This document shows, one piece after another, positions 1 to 6,843 of a DNA stretch of 13,233 nucleotides; the stretch's first letter is position 1; every line of letters starts with the position of its first letter. This DNA is from Bacteroidota bacterium (GTDB lineage: Bacteria; Bacteroidota; Bacteroidia; Chitinophagales; Chitinophagaceae). The stretch is taken from positions 1-13,233 of the forward strand of contig CANGUS010000024.1 of assembly GCA_947457085.1 (NCBI GenBank). Reading direction: 5' to 3'. The position numbers and the translations under genes were made by a program. The notes below the pieces were generated by a model. It had not been told where the DNA came from and did not search any database. It saw nothing but the letters and a program-made list of their open reading frames with translations.

Positions 1-193
1 AACTTTTGGCTCTCCAAGAAGGGGTTAAACGATCTAATGACAAATTTTGTTTTTGTGCAAATGCGGCTGCATGAGAATGCTCTATTTCATGCATTTGAAA
101 GAAGATTTCTGCAACGGCTTGATCTTCTTCCTTTTCAGCTAATTTTTTATACAAAAATGCAGCATCAATTTCTGTTTGGATGTTGTTTTTCAT
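1..193 (-). CDS. Ferritin-like domain protein, probably VIT1/CCC1-family metal transporter (5' end only)
   Basis: Only the first 64 codons are in the window; the gene continues past the left edge. Translation from the ATG at 193 starts MKNNIQTEIDAAFLYKKLAE and reads as two amphipathic helices. The first carries Glu8 and Tyr15. The second has Glu38-x-x-His41 followed by Ala, as in the diiron helices of rubrerythrin and erythrin-like ferritins. In Bacteroidota this kind of N-terminus often precedes a VIT1/CCC1 membrane domain that moves or stores Fe or Mn; the text after the helices (LTPSWRAKS) fits that linker, but the membrane part is not visible. The gene lies 101 bp downstream of the NRAMP importer on the same strand, which supports a metal role. 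It could instead be a stand-alone rubrerythrin-like protein. No clear ribosome binding site is seen. Confidence 0.6.
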   Translation of the reverse strand, partial: MKNNIQTEIDAAFLYKKLAEKEEDQAVAEIFFQMHEIEHSHAAAFAQKQNLSLDRLTPSWRAKS

Positions 194-294
194 GTCGGTG
201 ATTTTTAAATTAAATAAATAAGTTAGTAGATTTTAGCCAATCAAAACATGTACAGTTTCAAATGACAATTTCAAGTAGATAAAGATAAATGAAT

Positions 295-2166
295 TTATTT
301 TACTATTAACACAGGAATTTGAACCGCATGTCGAACACTTTCTATTGTATGTCCGTAAAGCAAATCAAAAAATCCTTTATGCCCATGCGCTCCTAAAATC
401 AATAAATCAGCATTTTTCTCTTTGCATATTCTTGTTATTTCTTTCGTCCTATTTCGAAAGCCTAATTCAAAGCTTACACGATATCCTTTTTCTAATAATT
501 GTCGGCAATAAACTTCCAGCTGCTCTTTATCATGTTGCGCTTCTCCATCATTAATATTCTGTCCTAAAATTTTTGCCCCTGCACTTTCTATCACATGAAT
601 TAATATCAGCTCTGCCCCCTGGTTTAAATATTTCAATGCATTGGAAATTATTACATTATCGGTTTCACTAAAATCCAACGCAATCGAAATTTTGTTATAC
701 ATTTTAATTTCAACTTCATTGAACGACAGTTGCTTGTGAATACTGCTGATTCGGGCTTCCTTCTTTTTAGAAATAAAAGGATATAAAATGGTTATCAGTA
801 ATAAGATAGCAAAAAATACCAATCCAATATAAATGCTTAGATGAACCCAATGATTGGCAGTTGATTGCAATAACTCATTTGCTTTGCTCATCAACATTTT
901 AAAATTCAAATACAATATCACACTGGTAATTAAAACAGATAGAACAATAAGCCATGGCTTAATAACAAATTGCTTCATTTTATGTTTATTGCTTACCGCA
1001 AAAATTAATGGAATGATTGCAAATGCCAATTGCAAACTCAATACGACTTGACTAAATATCAACAATTCGGTCATTTTATTTTCGCCTGCAAATAGAATCG
1101 TAATGTAAGCAGGAACAACGGCCACTGCTCTTGTAATAACACGTCGCAACCAAGGGTTCATGCGTATTTGCAAATAACCTTCCATTACAATTTGTCCGGC
1201 CAGCGTGCCTGTAACCGTACTGCTTTGTCCGGCTGCAATTAAGGCAATCGCAAATAATATGGGTGCAATACTCCCTACCAATGGCGACAATAATTCATGT
1301 GCCGTTTCTATGCTATTGATATCCGTTCTGCCTGTTTTATGAAAGACGGTTGCCGCTAAAATTAAAATGGCCGCATTCACAAACAATGCTAAATTCAATG
1401 CAATCGTACTGTCAATAAAATTCCATTTGATGGCTTTGCGTTTTGAGGTTTCATCATCACCAATATTTCTGGTTTGCACCAAAGCGGAGTGTAAATACAA
1501 ATTGTGTGGCATCACCGTGGCGCCTATAATTCCAATAGCAATATACAAGGCATTGCTATCAGGTAAAGAAGGTTTTAATCCTGAAAATATTTCGCTGACA
1601 GAAGGTTTCACTAAAAACAGTTCGATACCAAATGAAATAAAAATAATGGCAATTAATGTAATGATGAAAGCTTCCATTTTACGAATGCCTAATTTTTGCA
1701 GGTAGAGCAATAAGAAGGTATCAAAAATAGTGATGGTTACCCCCCAAATCAAAGGCAATCCAAATAACAAATTCAATCCAATAGCCATCCCTATTATTTC
1801 AGCCAAATCGGTTGCTGCAATCGCAATTTCAGCCAATACATACAAACAAAAATTGATGACCGGAGGATATGTTTCTCGATTAACTTGCGCCAAATCTTTT
1901 TTATAAACTATGCCTAATCGCGCGCACAAAGATTGCAATACTATCGCCATGATGTTACTCATTACCAACACCCATATTAATGCATATCCATATCGACTAC
2001 CACCTTCAATATCGGTTGCCCAATTTCCAGGATCCATATAACCAACAGCAACCAAATAGGCTGGGCCAAAGAATGCCAAAATGCGTTTCCACAAACTTTT
2101 GTTTGTAGTCACATCCACACTGGCATGTACTTCCTCTAAACTTTTTGAGCTGCTGTTTGTATTCAT
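295..2166 (-). CDS. mntH: NRAMP family Mn2+/Fe2+ transporter with C-terminal UspA domain
   Basis: Proton-coupled divalent metal importer of the inner membrane, 623 residues. Residues about 28-465 are the NRAMP domain. The metal-binding motif DPGN of TM1 is at 45-48 and the TM6 motif MPH is at 219-221, both intact, and many hydrophobic segments follow. Plain NRAMP proteins are about 400-450 residues. Here residues about 488-623 add a universal stress protein (UspA) domain that ends in a near-canonical nucleotide loop, GAHG at 592-595 with the distal Gly at 605. The residue after that Gly is His606, where the usual G-2x-G-9x-G-(S/T) motif has Ser or Thr. The fused domain should lie in the cytoplasm and may sense nucleotide or stress; this is inference. 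The ATG at 2166 is the only sensible start, as the next Met (44) is inside TM1. A -7 box lies just upstream. Confidence 0.93.
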   Translation of the reverse strand: MNTNSSSKSLEEVHASVDVTTNKSLWKRILAFFGPAYLVAVGYMDPGNWATDIEGGSRYGYALIWVLVMSNIMAIVLQSLCARLGIVYKKDLAQVNRETYPPVINFCLYVLAEIAIAATDLAEIIGMAIGLNLLFGLPLIWGVTITIFDTFLLLYLQKLGIRKMEAFIITLIAIIFISFGIELFLVKPSVSEIFSGLKPSLPDSNALYIAIGIIGATVMPHNLYLHSALVQTRNIGDDETSKRKAIKWNFIDSTIALNLALFVNAAILILAATVFHKTGRTDINSIETAHELLSPLVGSIAPILFAIALIAAGQSSTVTGTLAGQIVMEGYLQIRMNPWLRRVITRAVAVVPAYITILFAGENKMTELLIFSQVVLSLQLAFAIIPLIFAVSNKHKMKQFVIKPWLIVLSVLITSVILYLNFKMLMSKANELLQSTANHWVHLSIYIGLVFFAILLLITILYPFISKKKEARISSIHKQLSFNEVEIKMYNKISIALDFSETDNVIISNALKYLNQGAELILIHVIESAGAKILGQNINDGEAQHDKEQLEVYCRQLLEKGYRVSFELGFRNRTKEITRICKEKNADLLILGAHGHKGFFDLLYGHTIESVRHAVQIPVLIVK

Positions 2167-2174
2167 TGATTTGA

Positions 2175-2182
2175 CAAAAATA
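2175..2182 (-). promoter_or_regulatory. Candidate Bacteroidota -7 box for the NRAMP gene
   Basis: On the minus strand this reads TATTTTTG, a full match to TAnnTTTG. A TTG at 2199-2201 lies 16 bp upstream as a possible -33 element, slightly closer than usual. The box ends only 8 bases before the ATG, so the transcript would be leaderless or nearly so. The match is short and the region AT-rich, so this remains a candidate. Confidence 0.4.
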
Positions 2183-2309
2183 AAGATTCTTTTTTATACA
2201 ACTACTTTTCATTCAATCAATCGACCATCGTTGAACCAACCATTTAACCACAGAAGACTAATATTCCACAAATAAAATGAACTAACCATTAATAATTTAC
2301 AATGAATCA

Positions 2310-3860
2310 TTATTTATACTCCCCCCAAATTCCTCTTAATACATTGGCAATTTCACCTAAGGTACAATGTGCTTCTACAGCTTCAATTACTGATGGCATT
2401 AAGTTCTCTGATGAATTGGCTACCGCAACAATTTTATCTAATTTTTGTTTAACCTCTTCTTGATTTCTATTGGCTTTGAATTTTGTTAGTTGTTCAATTT
2501 GTGTTTGTTGAATCGAATCATCAATTTTCATAATAGGAATTTTGATTCCATCATTGGAAACATATTTATTAACTCCTACAATGATCTTTTCATTGCGCTC
2601 AATGGCTTGTGTATATTTATAACTCGAATTCGCAATTTGCTCTTGAATAAATCCTTGCTCAATGGCACTTACAGCACCACCCATCACGTCAATTTTTTCT
2701 ATTAATTTCAATGCTTCCGCTTCTACTTCATTCGTCAAAGTTTCTACATAATAACTTCCAGCGAATGGATCTACCGTATCGCAAATACCACTTTCTTCGG
2801 CAACAATTTGTTGTGTTCTCAAAGCAATTCCTGCGGCTTGCTCGGTAGGCAAACTCAAGGCTTCATCAAAACCATTGGTATGCAAACTTTGAGTTCCTCC
2901 TAAGGTAGCGGCCAAGGTTTGAATGGTTACCCGAACAATATTGTTCATGGGTTGTTGGGCCGTTAATGTACTTCCCCCGGTTTGTGTATGAAATCGTAAT
3001 TTTTGTGCATCCGGATTGGTTGCCCCTAATTCTTTTGTAATGTTTGCCCAAATGCGTCGAGCCGCTCTAAACTTAGCAACTTCCTCAAATAAGTGATTGT
3101 GTGCATTGAAGAAAAACGACAAACGTTTTGCAAATACATTAATATCTAATCCTTTTTCGATGGCTGCTTTTAAATAGGCTTTTCCATTAGACAATGTAAA
3201 GGCTAACTCTTGCACAGCTGTACTTCCAGCTTCGCGAATATGATATCCACTAATAGAAATGGTATTCCATTTTGGCACTTCTTTACTGCAATATTCAAAA
3301 ATATCCGTAATGATTCTCATGCTGGGTTTGGGAGGATAAATGTAAGTGCCTCGTGCCGCATATTCTTTTAAAATATCATTTTGAATAGTACCAGAAATCT
3401 TTTTAATATCAGCTCCTTGACGTTTTGCCAAGGCAATATATAAGGCCAATAAAATAAAACCCGAAGCGTTGATCGTCATAGAGGTACTTACGGTTTCTAG
3501 GTTGATACCTTTAAACAAACGTTCCATATCTTCGATGGTATCCACCGCAACACCTACTTTTCCAACTTCCCCATTGGCCATCGCATCATCACTGTCATAA
3601 CCAATTTGTGTTGGCAAATCAAAAGCAACACTCAATCCATTTACGCCATTGTTTAATAAGAAATGGTAGCGCTCATTGCTTGCTTCAGCGGTACTAAATC
3701 CTGCATACTGACGCATCGTCCAAGGCTTAGCGGTATACATTCCTTCGTGCACACCTCGTGTATAAGGAAATTGCCCAGGCATTTCTTGTTCAATATTCGC
3801 CGCTGTATATAAAGGTTTAATTTCTATTCCTGAATCAAGGATTACTTTTTTTTCTGACAT
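2310..3860 (-). CDS. Acyl-CoA mutase large subunit, methylmalonyl-CoA type, without B12-binding domain
   Basis: Catalytic TIM-barrel subunit of a cobalamin-dependent mutase that interconverts methylmalonyl-CoA and succinyl-CoA, 516 residues from the ATG at 3860. The substrate motif RQYAGFST is at 50-57 with Tyr52; NDILKEYAARGTYIYPP at 161-177 has Arg170; SISGYH places His207. Tyr and Arg at these sites match methylmalonyl-CoA mutase (Tyr89/Arg207 of the Propionibacterium enzyme), whereas isobutyryl-CoA mutase has Phe and Gln. One-chain mutases are about 700 residues and end in a DxHxxG cobalamin domain. That domain is absent, so a separate small B12 subunit must exist elsewhere. The frame is open to 3986, but the first 42 codons would cross a perfect -7 box, and homology begins only after MSEKK, so the start at 3860 is preferred. 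A carboxylase subunit gene on the same strand is 0.9 kb upstream. Confidence 0.9.
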   Translation of the reverse strand: MSEKKVILDSGIEIKPLYTAANIEQEMPGQFPYTRGVHEGMYTAKPWTMRQYAGFSTAEASNERYHFLLNNGVNGLSVAFDLPTQIGYDSDDAMANGEVGKVGVAVDTIEDMERLFKGINLETVSTSMTINASGFILLALYIALAKRQGADIKKISGTIQNDILKEYAARGTYIYPPKPSMRIITDIFEYCSKEVPKWNTISISGYHIREAGSTAVQELAFTLSNGKAYLKAAIEKGLDINVFAKRLSFFFNAHNHLFEEVAKFRAARRIWANITKELGATNPDAQKLRFHTQTGGSTLTAQQPMNNIVRVTIQTLAATLGGTQSLHTNGFDEALSLPTEQAAGIALRTQQIVAEESGICDTVDPFAGSYYVETLTNEVEAEALKLIEKIDVMGGAVSAIEQGFIQEQIANSSYKYTQAIERNEKIIVGVNKYVSNDGIKIPIMKIDDSIQQTQIEQLTKFKANRNQEEVKQKLDKIVAVANSSENLMPSVIEAVEAHCTLGEIANVLRGIWGEYK

Positions 3861-3864
3861 GGCG

Positions 3865-3872
3865 CAAATATA
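3865..3872 (-). promoter_or_regulatory. Candidate Bacteroidota -7 box for the mutase gene
   Basis: On the minus strand this reads TATATTTG, a full TAnnTTTG match, followed by CGCC and then the ATG at 3860. The four-base gap implies a leaderless or very short leader. It decides the mutase start: the longer open frame beginning at 3986 would place this element inside coding sequence. No convincing TTG -33 element is at the expected distance. Confidence 0.5.
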
Positions 3873-3985
3873 AGAAATGATGTCGGTAGTCGGTTGTGTG
3901 TTGTCAGGATTTTTGGATATGAACACAGTCTTGCATGGGTTAAGATTTGTTTGGATTTTGGAATTGAAAAAGTAAATTGCAGTCA

Positions 3986-4618
3986 ATGTGCTACCATACT
4001 ACACAAAAGAAATCAAAAAAAGAATTAGCAGAACGATTTAAAGTTGATGTAAATGAATCATTGGATATTTCGGGCGAATTATTTAATGGATTTACCTTTC
4101 CCCATACGCCTGTTATCTCTTCAAAAAACAAAAATAAAATGGCGCTTTTTCAATGGGGATTGATTCCTAATTGGAGCAAAGAAAAATCTATTCAGCAATA
4201 TACCCTCAATGCAAAAATTGAAACCTTAGACGAAAAACCTTCTTTTAAAAATAGCATTCAACAACGTTGTTTAATTGTAGCCGATGGGTTTATGGAATGG
4301 CAATGGCTCGATAAAAAAGGGAAAACAAAACAACAATATCATATTACCCTGCCCAATCAAGATGCATTTGCCTTTGCTGGTATTTGGAGCGAATGGGTAA
4401 ACCCTAGTACAGGAGAAATAATTAATACTTATTCGATGGTAACAACAGAAGCCAACCCACTCATGAGTGAAATTCACAACACCAAAAAACGGATGCCTGT
4501 AATTTTAACGCCACAAAATGAACAGGACTGGCTGAATGGCAAAAATTACCAAGACTTTGCAAAATGCGACCTTGCATTAAATGCAGTGAAAGTAAACGAA
4601 ATCCTCACCTTGTTTTAG
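3986..4618 (+). CDS. SRAP domain protein (HMCES/YedK family), abasic-site crosslink repair
   Basis: SOS response-associated peptidase-like protein of 210 residues. The family forms a covalent thiazolidine link between its N-terminal Cys2 and abasic sites in single-stranded DNA, shielding them. The ATG at 3986 gives MCYHTT, with Cys2 exactly at position 2 after Met removal. An in-frame TTG at 3977 would add three residues and bury the cysteine, so it is rejected. The other active-site residues of YedK have clear equivalents: Asn76 in NAKIET, Glu104 in ADGFMEW, and His164 in EIHNTKKRMPVIL. The start MCYH replaces the MCGR common in Proteobacteria, which I take as usual for Bacteroidota. The gene diverges from the mutase, with 125 bp between start codons, and converges on the carboxylase gene. 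No LexA-type operator was recognised. Confidence 0.92.
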   Translation: MCYHTTQKKSKKELAERFKVDVNESLDISGELFNGFTFPHTPVISSKNKNKMALFQWGLIPNWSKEKSIQQYTLNAKIETLDEKPSFKNSIQQRCLIVADGFMEWQWLDKKGKTKQQYHITLPNQDAFAFAGIWSEWVNPSTGEIINTYSMVTTEANPLMSEIHNTKKRMPVILTPQNEQDWLNGKNYQDFAKCDLALNAVKVNEILTLF

Positions 4619-4673
4619 TCAACGATCATTTAGATTTATAAGCACAAAGAAATTATAGCAACCCCTATAAAAA

Positions 4674-4699
4674 AACTCCATGCAAAAATGCATGGAGTT
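4674..4699. terminator. Bidirectional rho-independent terminator
   Basis: A perfect 11-bp inverted repeat (AACTCCATGCA, loop AAAA, TGCATGGAGTT) lies between the convergent SRAP and carboxylase genes. Read on the minus strand, the stem is followed directly by a run of seven T at 4667-4675 (counting the stem foot), an excellent signal for the carboxylase transcript ending at 4747. Read on the plus strand, the T-rich stretch comes slightly later, at 4705-4712, so termination of the SRAP transcript may be weaker. Confidence 0.88.
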
Positions 4700-4746
4700 A
4701 AATATTATTTTTCTCTTATCGAATATCCTACTTCGAAAATCGTTTA

Positions 4747-6387
4747 TTATACTTGAAACACACCCACATTCATTTCTTTTTCAATCGGAGCATGATTGGC
4801 TGCTTTGATGCCTTCTGAAATAACTGTTCTTGTCTCAATAGGATCAATGATGGCATCTACCCACAAACGAGCGGCTGCATAATATGAGGTGGTTTGTTTA
4901 TTATATTGAGCAATGATTTTATCGAGCATTTCTTTTTCCACTTCGGGAGTAATAATTTCCCCTTTTGCTTTCAAGGATGCTACTTGAATTTGCAACAATA
5001 CTTTCGCAGCTTGTTCGCCACCCATTACCGCAATTTTAGCATTTGGCCATGCATAAATAAATCGAGGGTCATAGGCTTTACCACACATGGCATAGTTTCC
5101 TGCGCCATAAGAATTACCAATGATAATCGTAATTTTTGGAACAACCGAATTCGATACGGCATTCACCAATTTAGCTCCGTCTTTAATAATTCCACTGTGT
5201 TCGCTGCGACTCCCTACCATAAAGCCAGTGACATCTTGTAAAAACACCAATGGAATTTTCTTTTGATTGCAATTCATAATAAAACGAGCGGCTTTGTCGG
5301 CACTGTCGTTGTAAATAACGCCTCCTAATTGCATTTCGTTTTTACCGCTTTTTACAATCTTGCGTTGATTGGCAACGATGCCCACAGCCCAACCATCTAC
5401 ACGAGCATAACCACATACAATGGTTTTGCCATAGTCTTTTTTAAATTGATCAAATTCAGAATTATCCACCAATCGTTCAATTACATCTACCACATCATAA
5501 GGCTTGTTATTTTCGGGCGACACAAAACCATAAATTTCTTTCATGTCTTTTAATGGCAATACAGGCTTCACTCTGTCGAAACCAGCATCTTCAGGCTTGC
5601 CAATTTTATCAATAATTCTGCGAATTTGCTCGATGCATTCTTTCTCTGTTTTGAATTTATAATCCGCAATCCCACTGATTTCGGTATGGGTTTTGGCACC
5701 TCCTAAGGTTTGAATATCAACATCTTCTCCTATGGCTGCTTTTGCTAAATAAGGACCTGCTAAAAAGATAGAACCATGTTCTTCTACCATTAAGGTTTCA
5801 TCACTCATAATTGGCAAATAAGCGCCTCCGGCAACACAGCTTCCAAATACTGCCGAAATTTGAGTGATCCCCATGCCACTGATGCGAGCATTGTTTCTAA
5901 AAATTCGACCGAAGTGTTCCTTGTCTGGGAAAATCTCGTCTTGCATTGGCAAATACACCCCGGCACTATCCACTAAATAAATAATTGGTAATTTATTTTC
6001 GATGCACATTTCTTGCAAACGCAAATTCTTTTTTCCAGTGATAGGAAACCAAGCACCGGCTTTTACCGTTTGATCATTTGCCACAATTACACACTGGCGA
6101 CCTTTCACATAGCCTACCCCAGCAACGGTTCCACCTGCAGGGCAACCCCCATGCTCTTCATACATTTCGAAACCAGCAAAGGCCATCATTTCAACAAACG
6201 TAGAATTTTTATCAATCAATAATTGAATGCGCTCACGCGGTCCCAACTTCCCTTTTTCATGTTGCTTGGCCATCGATTTATCGCCACCACCTTTTTCAAT
6301 TTTAGCGAGCTTTTTTTTCATATCGCTCACTAACAATTTCAATCCATCTTCGTTTTTATTGAATTCTAAGTCTATTTTTTTTGCCAT
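4747..6387 (-). CDS. Acyl-CoA carboxylase beta subunit (carboxyltransferase; propionyl- or methylcrotonyl-CoA type)
   Basis: Carboxyltransferase subunit of a biotin-dependent acyl-CoA carboxylase, 546 residues, cytoplasmic. It transfers carboxyl groups from biotin to an acyl-CoA. Both crotonase-like halves are present. The N-terminal half has HEKGKLGPRERI at 43-54 and oxyanion-hole glycines in GSCVAGGAY at 182-190. The C-terminal half has LQDVTGFMVGS at 383-393, GNSYGAGNYAMCGKAY at 424-439, and MGGEQAAKVL at 455-464. Motifs such as QDEIFPDKEHFGRIF (149-163) and the GAGNYAMCGKAY core are closer to methylcrotonyl-CoA carboxylase (leucine breakdown) than to classical PccB. The nearby methylmalonyl-CoA mutase instead suggests propionyl-CoA, so the substrate is left open. 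No biotin carboxylase/biotin carrier subunit is in the window. The start at 6387 fits the family; a weak -7-like box (TAAATTCG on the minus strand) lies about 19 bp upstream. Confidence 0.9.
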   Translation of the reverse strand: MAKKIDLEFNKNEDGLKLLVSDMKKKLAKIEKGGGDKSMAKQHEKGKLGPRERIQLLIDKNSTFVEMMAFAGFEMYEEHGGCPAGGTVAGVGYVKGRQCVIVANDQTVKAGAWFPITGKKNLRLQEMCIENKLPIIYLVDSAGVYLPMQDEIFPDKEHFGRIFRNNARISGMGITQISAVFGSCVAGGAYLPIMSDETLMVEEHGSIFLAGPYLAKAAIGEDVDIQTLGGAKTHTEISGIADYKFKTEKECIEQIRRIIDKIGKPEDAGFDRVKPVLPLKDMKEIYGFVSPENNKPYDVVDVIERLVDNSEFDQFKKDYGKTIVCGYARVDGWAVGIVANQRKIVKSGKNEMQLGGVIYNDSADKAARFIMNCNQKKIPLVFLQDVTGFMVGSRSEHSGIIKDGAKLVNAVSNSVVPKITIIIGNSYGAGNYAMCGKAYDPRFIYAWPNAKIAVMGGEQAAKVLLQIQVASLKAKGEIITPEVEKEMLDKIIAQYNKQTTSYYAAARLWVDAIIDPIETRTVISEGIKAANHAPIEKEMNVGVFQV

Positions 6388-6603
6388 GATGTATTCACTT
6401 GAAATGCGAATTTAAGGTATAGTTGTGAGAGTTGAGAAATCAGGTTTAATGATATGATATTTTTTTAATACACAGATATTGACAATTGATTTCTATTTTA
6501 TATCAGCTCCTTGAATCACAGATAAATACACAGTAAATGACAGCACTCTATTCTTAATTGAGGAAGCGGTTTGATGAAAAGGGCAAACATTTACGTTATA
6601 AGG

Positions 6604-6791
6604 TCTAAATTTTTAGGCTGCCTGCATAAAAATTTATATTGCTTAGCCTAAACTTTTAGGATTACCTACCTAAATTTTTGTTGGTTGCATCTTAAAATTT
6701 TAGGTTAATAAACCTAAACTTTTAGGTTCCATTGTTAAAAATTAGGGTTGAAAAACCTAAGCATTTGAGTATCAGAACCTATATTTTTAGG
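6604..6791. repeat. Array of nine 14-bp dyads at 21-22 bp period (consensus CCTAAA-NN-TTTAGG)
   Basis: Units begin at 6604, 6625, 6647, 6669, 6691, 6713, 6734, 6756 and 6778, a step of 21 or 22 bp throughout. Units 3 and 6 (6647-6660 and 6713-6726) are identical and are perfect dyads, CCTAAACTTTTAGG. The right arm TTTAGG is exact in units 1, 3, 5, 6 and 9; the left arm CCTAAA is exact in units 3, 4 and 6. Units 2, 7 and 8 are degenerate but mostly keep the A-rich/T-rich centre. A tenth weak unit may start at 6582 (GGCAAACATTTACG). The 7-8 bp spacers differ in sequence but hold their length. In unit 6 the dyad extends to AACCTAAA-CT-TTTAGGTT (6711-6728). The period equals about two helical turns, so all dyads face the same side of the DNA. 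I infer a multi-site protein-binding array; the protein is unknown. Confidence 0.85.
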
Positions 6792-6805
6792 TTTCTTAAA
6801 ATTAA

Positions 6806-6820
6806 CATAAAATGTTTATG
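6806..6820. promoter_or_regulatory. Perfect dyad CATAAA-ATG-TTTATG, possible operator
   Basis: A 15-bp perfect inverted repeat with a 3-nt centre lies 24 bp before the ATG at 6844. Its arms resemble the array consensus (CCTAAA/TTTAGG) and especially array unit 2 (CATAAA-AA-TTTATA). It is not in register with the 22-bp array, since it starts 28 bp after unit 9. It abuts a candidate -7 box, the position expected for a repressor site. The role is inferred. Confidence 0.4.
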
Positions 6821-6821
6821 A

Positions 6822-6829
6822 TTATTTTG
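6822..6829 (+). promoter_or_regulatory. Weak candidate -7 box for the orphan gene at 6844
   Basis: TTATTTTG matches TAnnTTTG at all fixed positions but one and ends 14 bp before the ATG. The dyad at 6806-6820 and array unit 9 lie immediately upstream. In such AT-rich DNA a one-mismatch hit is weak evidence. Confidence 0.25.
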
Positions 6830-6843
6830 TTTTATTATTGAAG

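Larger units (their letters stand above)
6388..6843. other. Divergent intergenic region with a phased dyad array in its right half
   Basis: This 456-bp stretch separates the carboxylase start (minus) from the orphan gene start (plus). The left part (6388-6580) holds no convincing reading frame, tRNA or terminator; short CACAGATA-like words recur near 6473, 6516 and 6528 without regular spacing. The right part holds the 21-22 bp periodic dyad array and a possible promoter, both listed separately. No DnaA box (TTATNCACA) was found, so a replication origin is unlikely. Confidence 0.8.

Noticed and set aside
285..298. ATAAAT-GA-ATTTAT palindrome at the end of the NRAMP gene as terminator or metal-regulator box
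   Set aside because: It has a six-base A/T-only stem overlapping the stop codon, with no T-run and no recognisable Fur or MntR consensus.
3861..3986. A 42-residue N-terminal extension of the mutase
   Set aside because: It has no family similarity, crosses a perfect -7 box, and runs back to the start codon of the divergent SRAP gene.
6499..6513. Exact 15-base match (ATATCAGCTCCTTGA region) to a stretch inside the mutase gene near 3406-3420
   Set aside because: It is a single isolated match of a length that can occur by chance in AT-rich DNA, with no flanking similarity or structure.
6604..6791. CRISPR array
   Set aside because: Units are 14-bp degenerate dyads with 7-8 bp spacers, far shorter than CRISPR repeats and spacers, and no cas gene is present.
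6604..6791. Telomere-like TTTAGGG repeats or a replication origin
   Set aside because: TTTAGG occurs in dyads facing both ways, not as head-to-tail repeats. No DnaA boxes, dnaA or rep gene are nearby.
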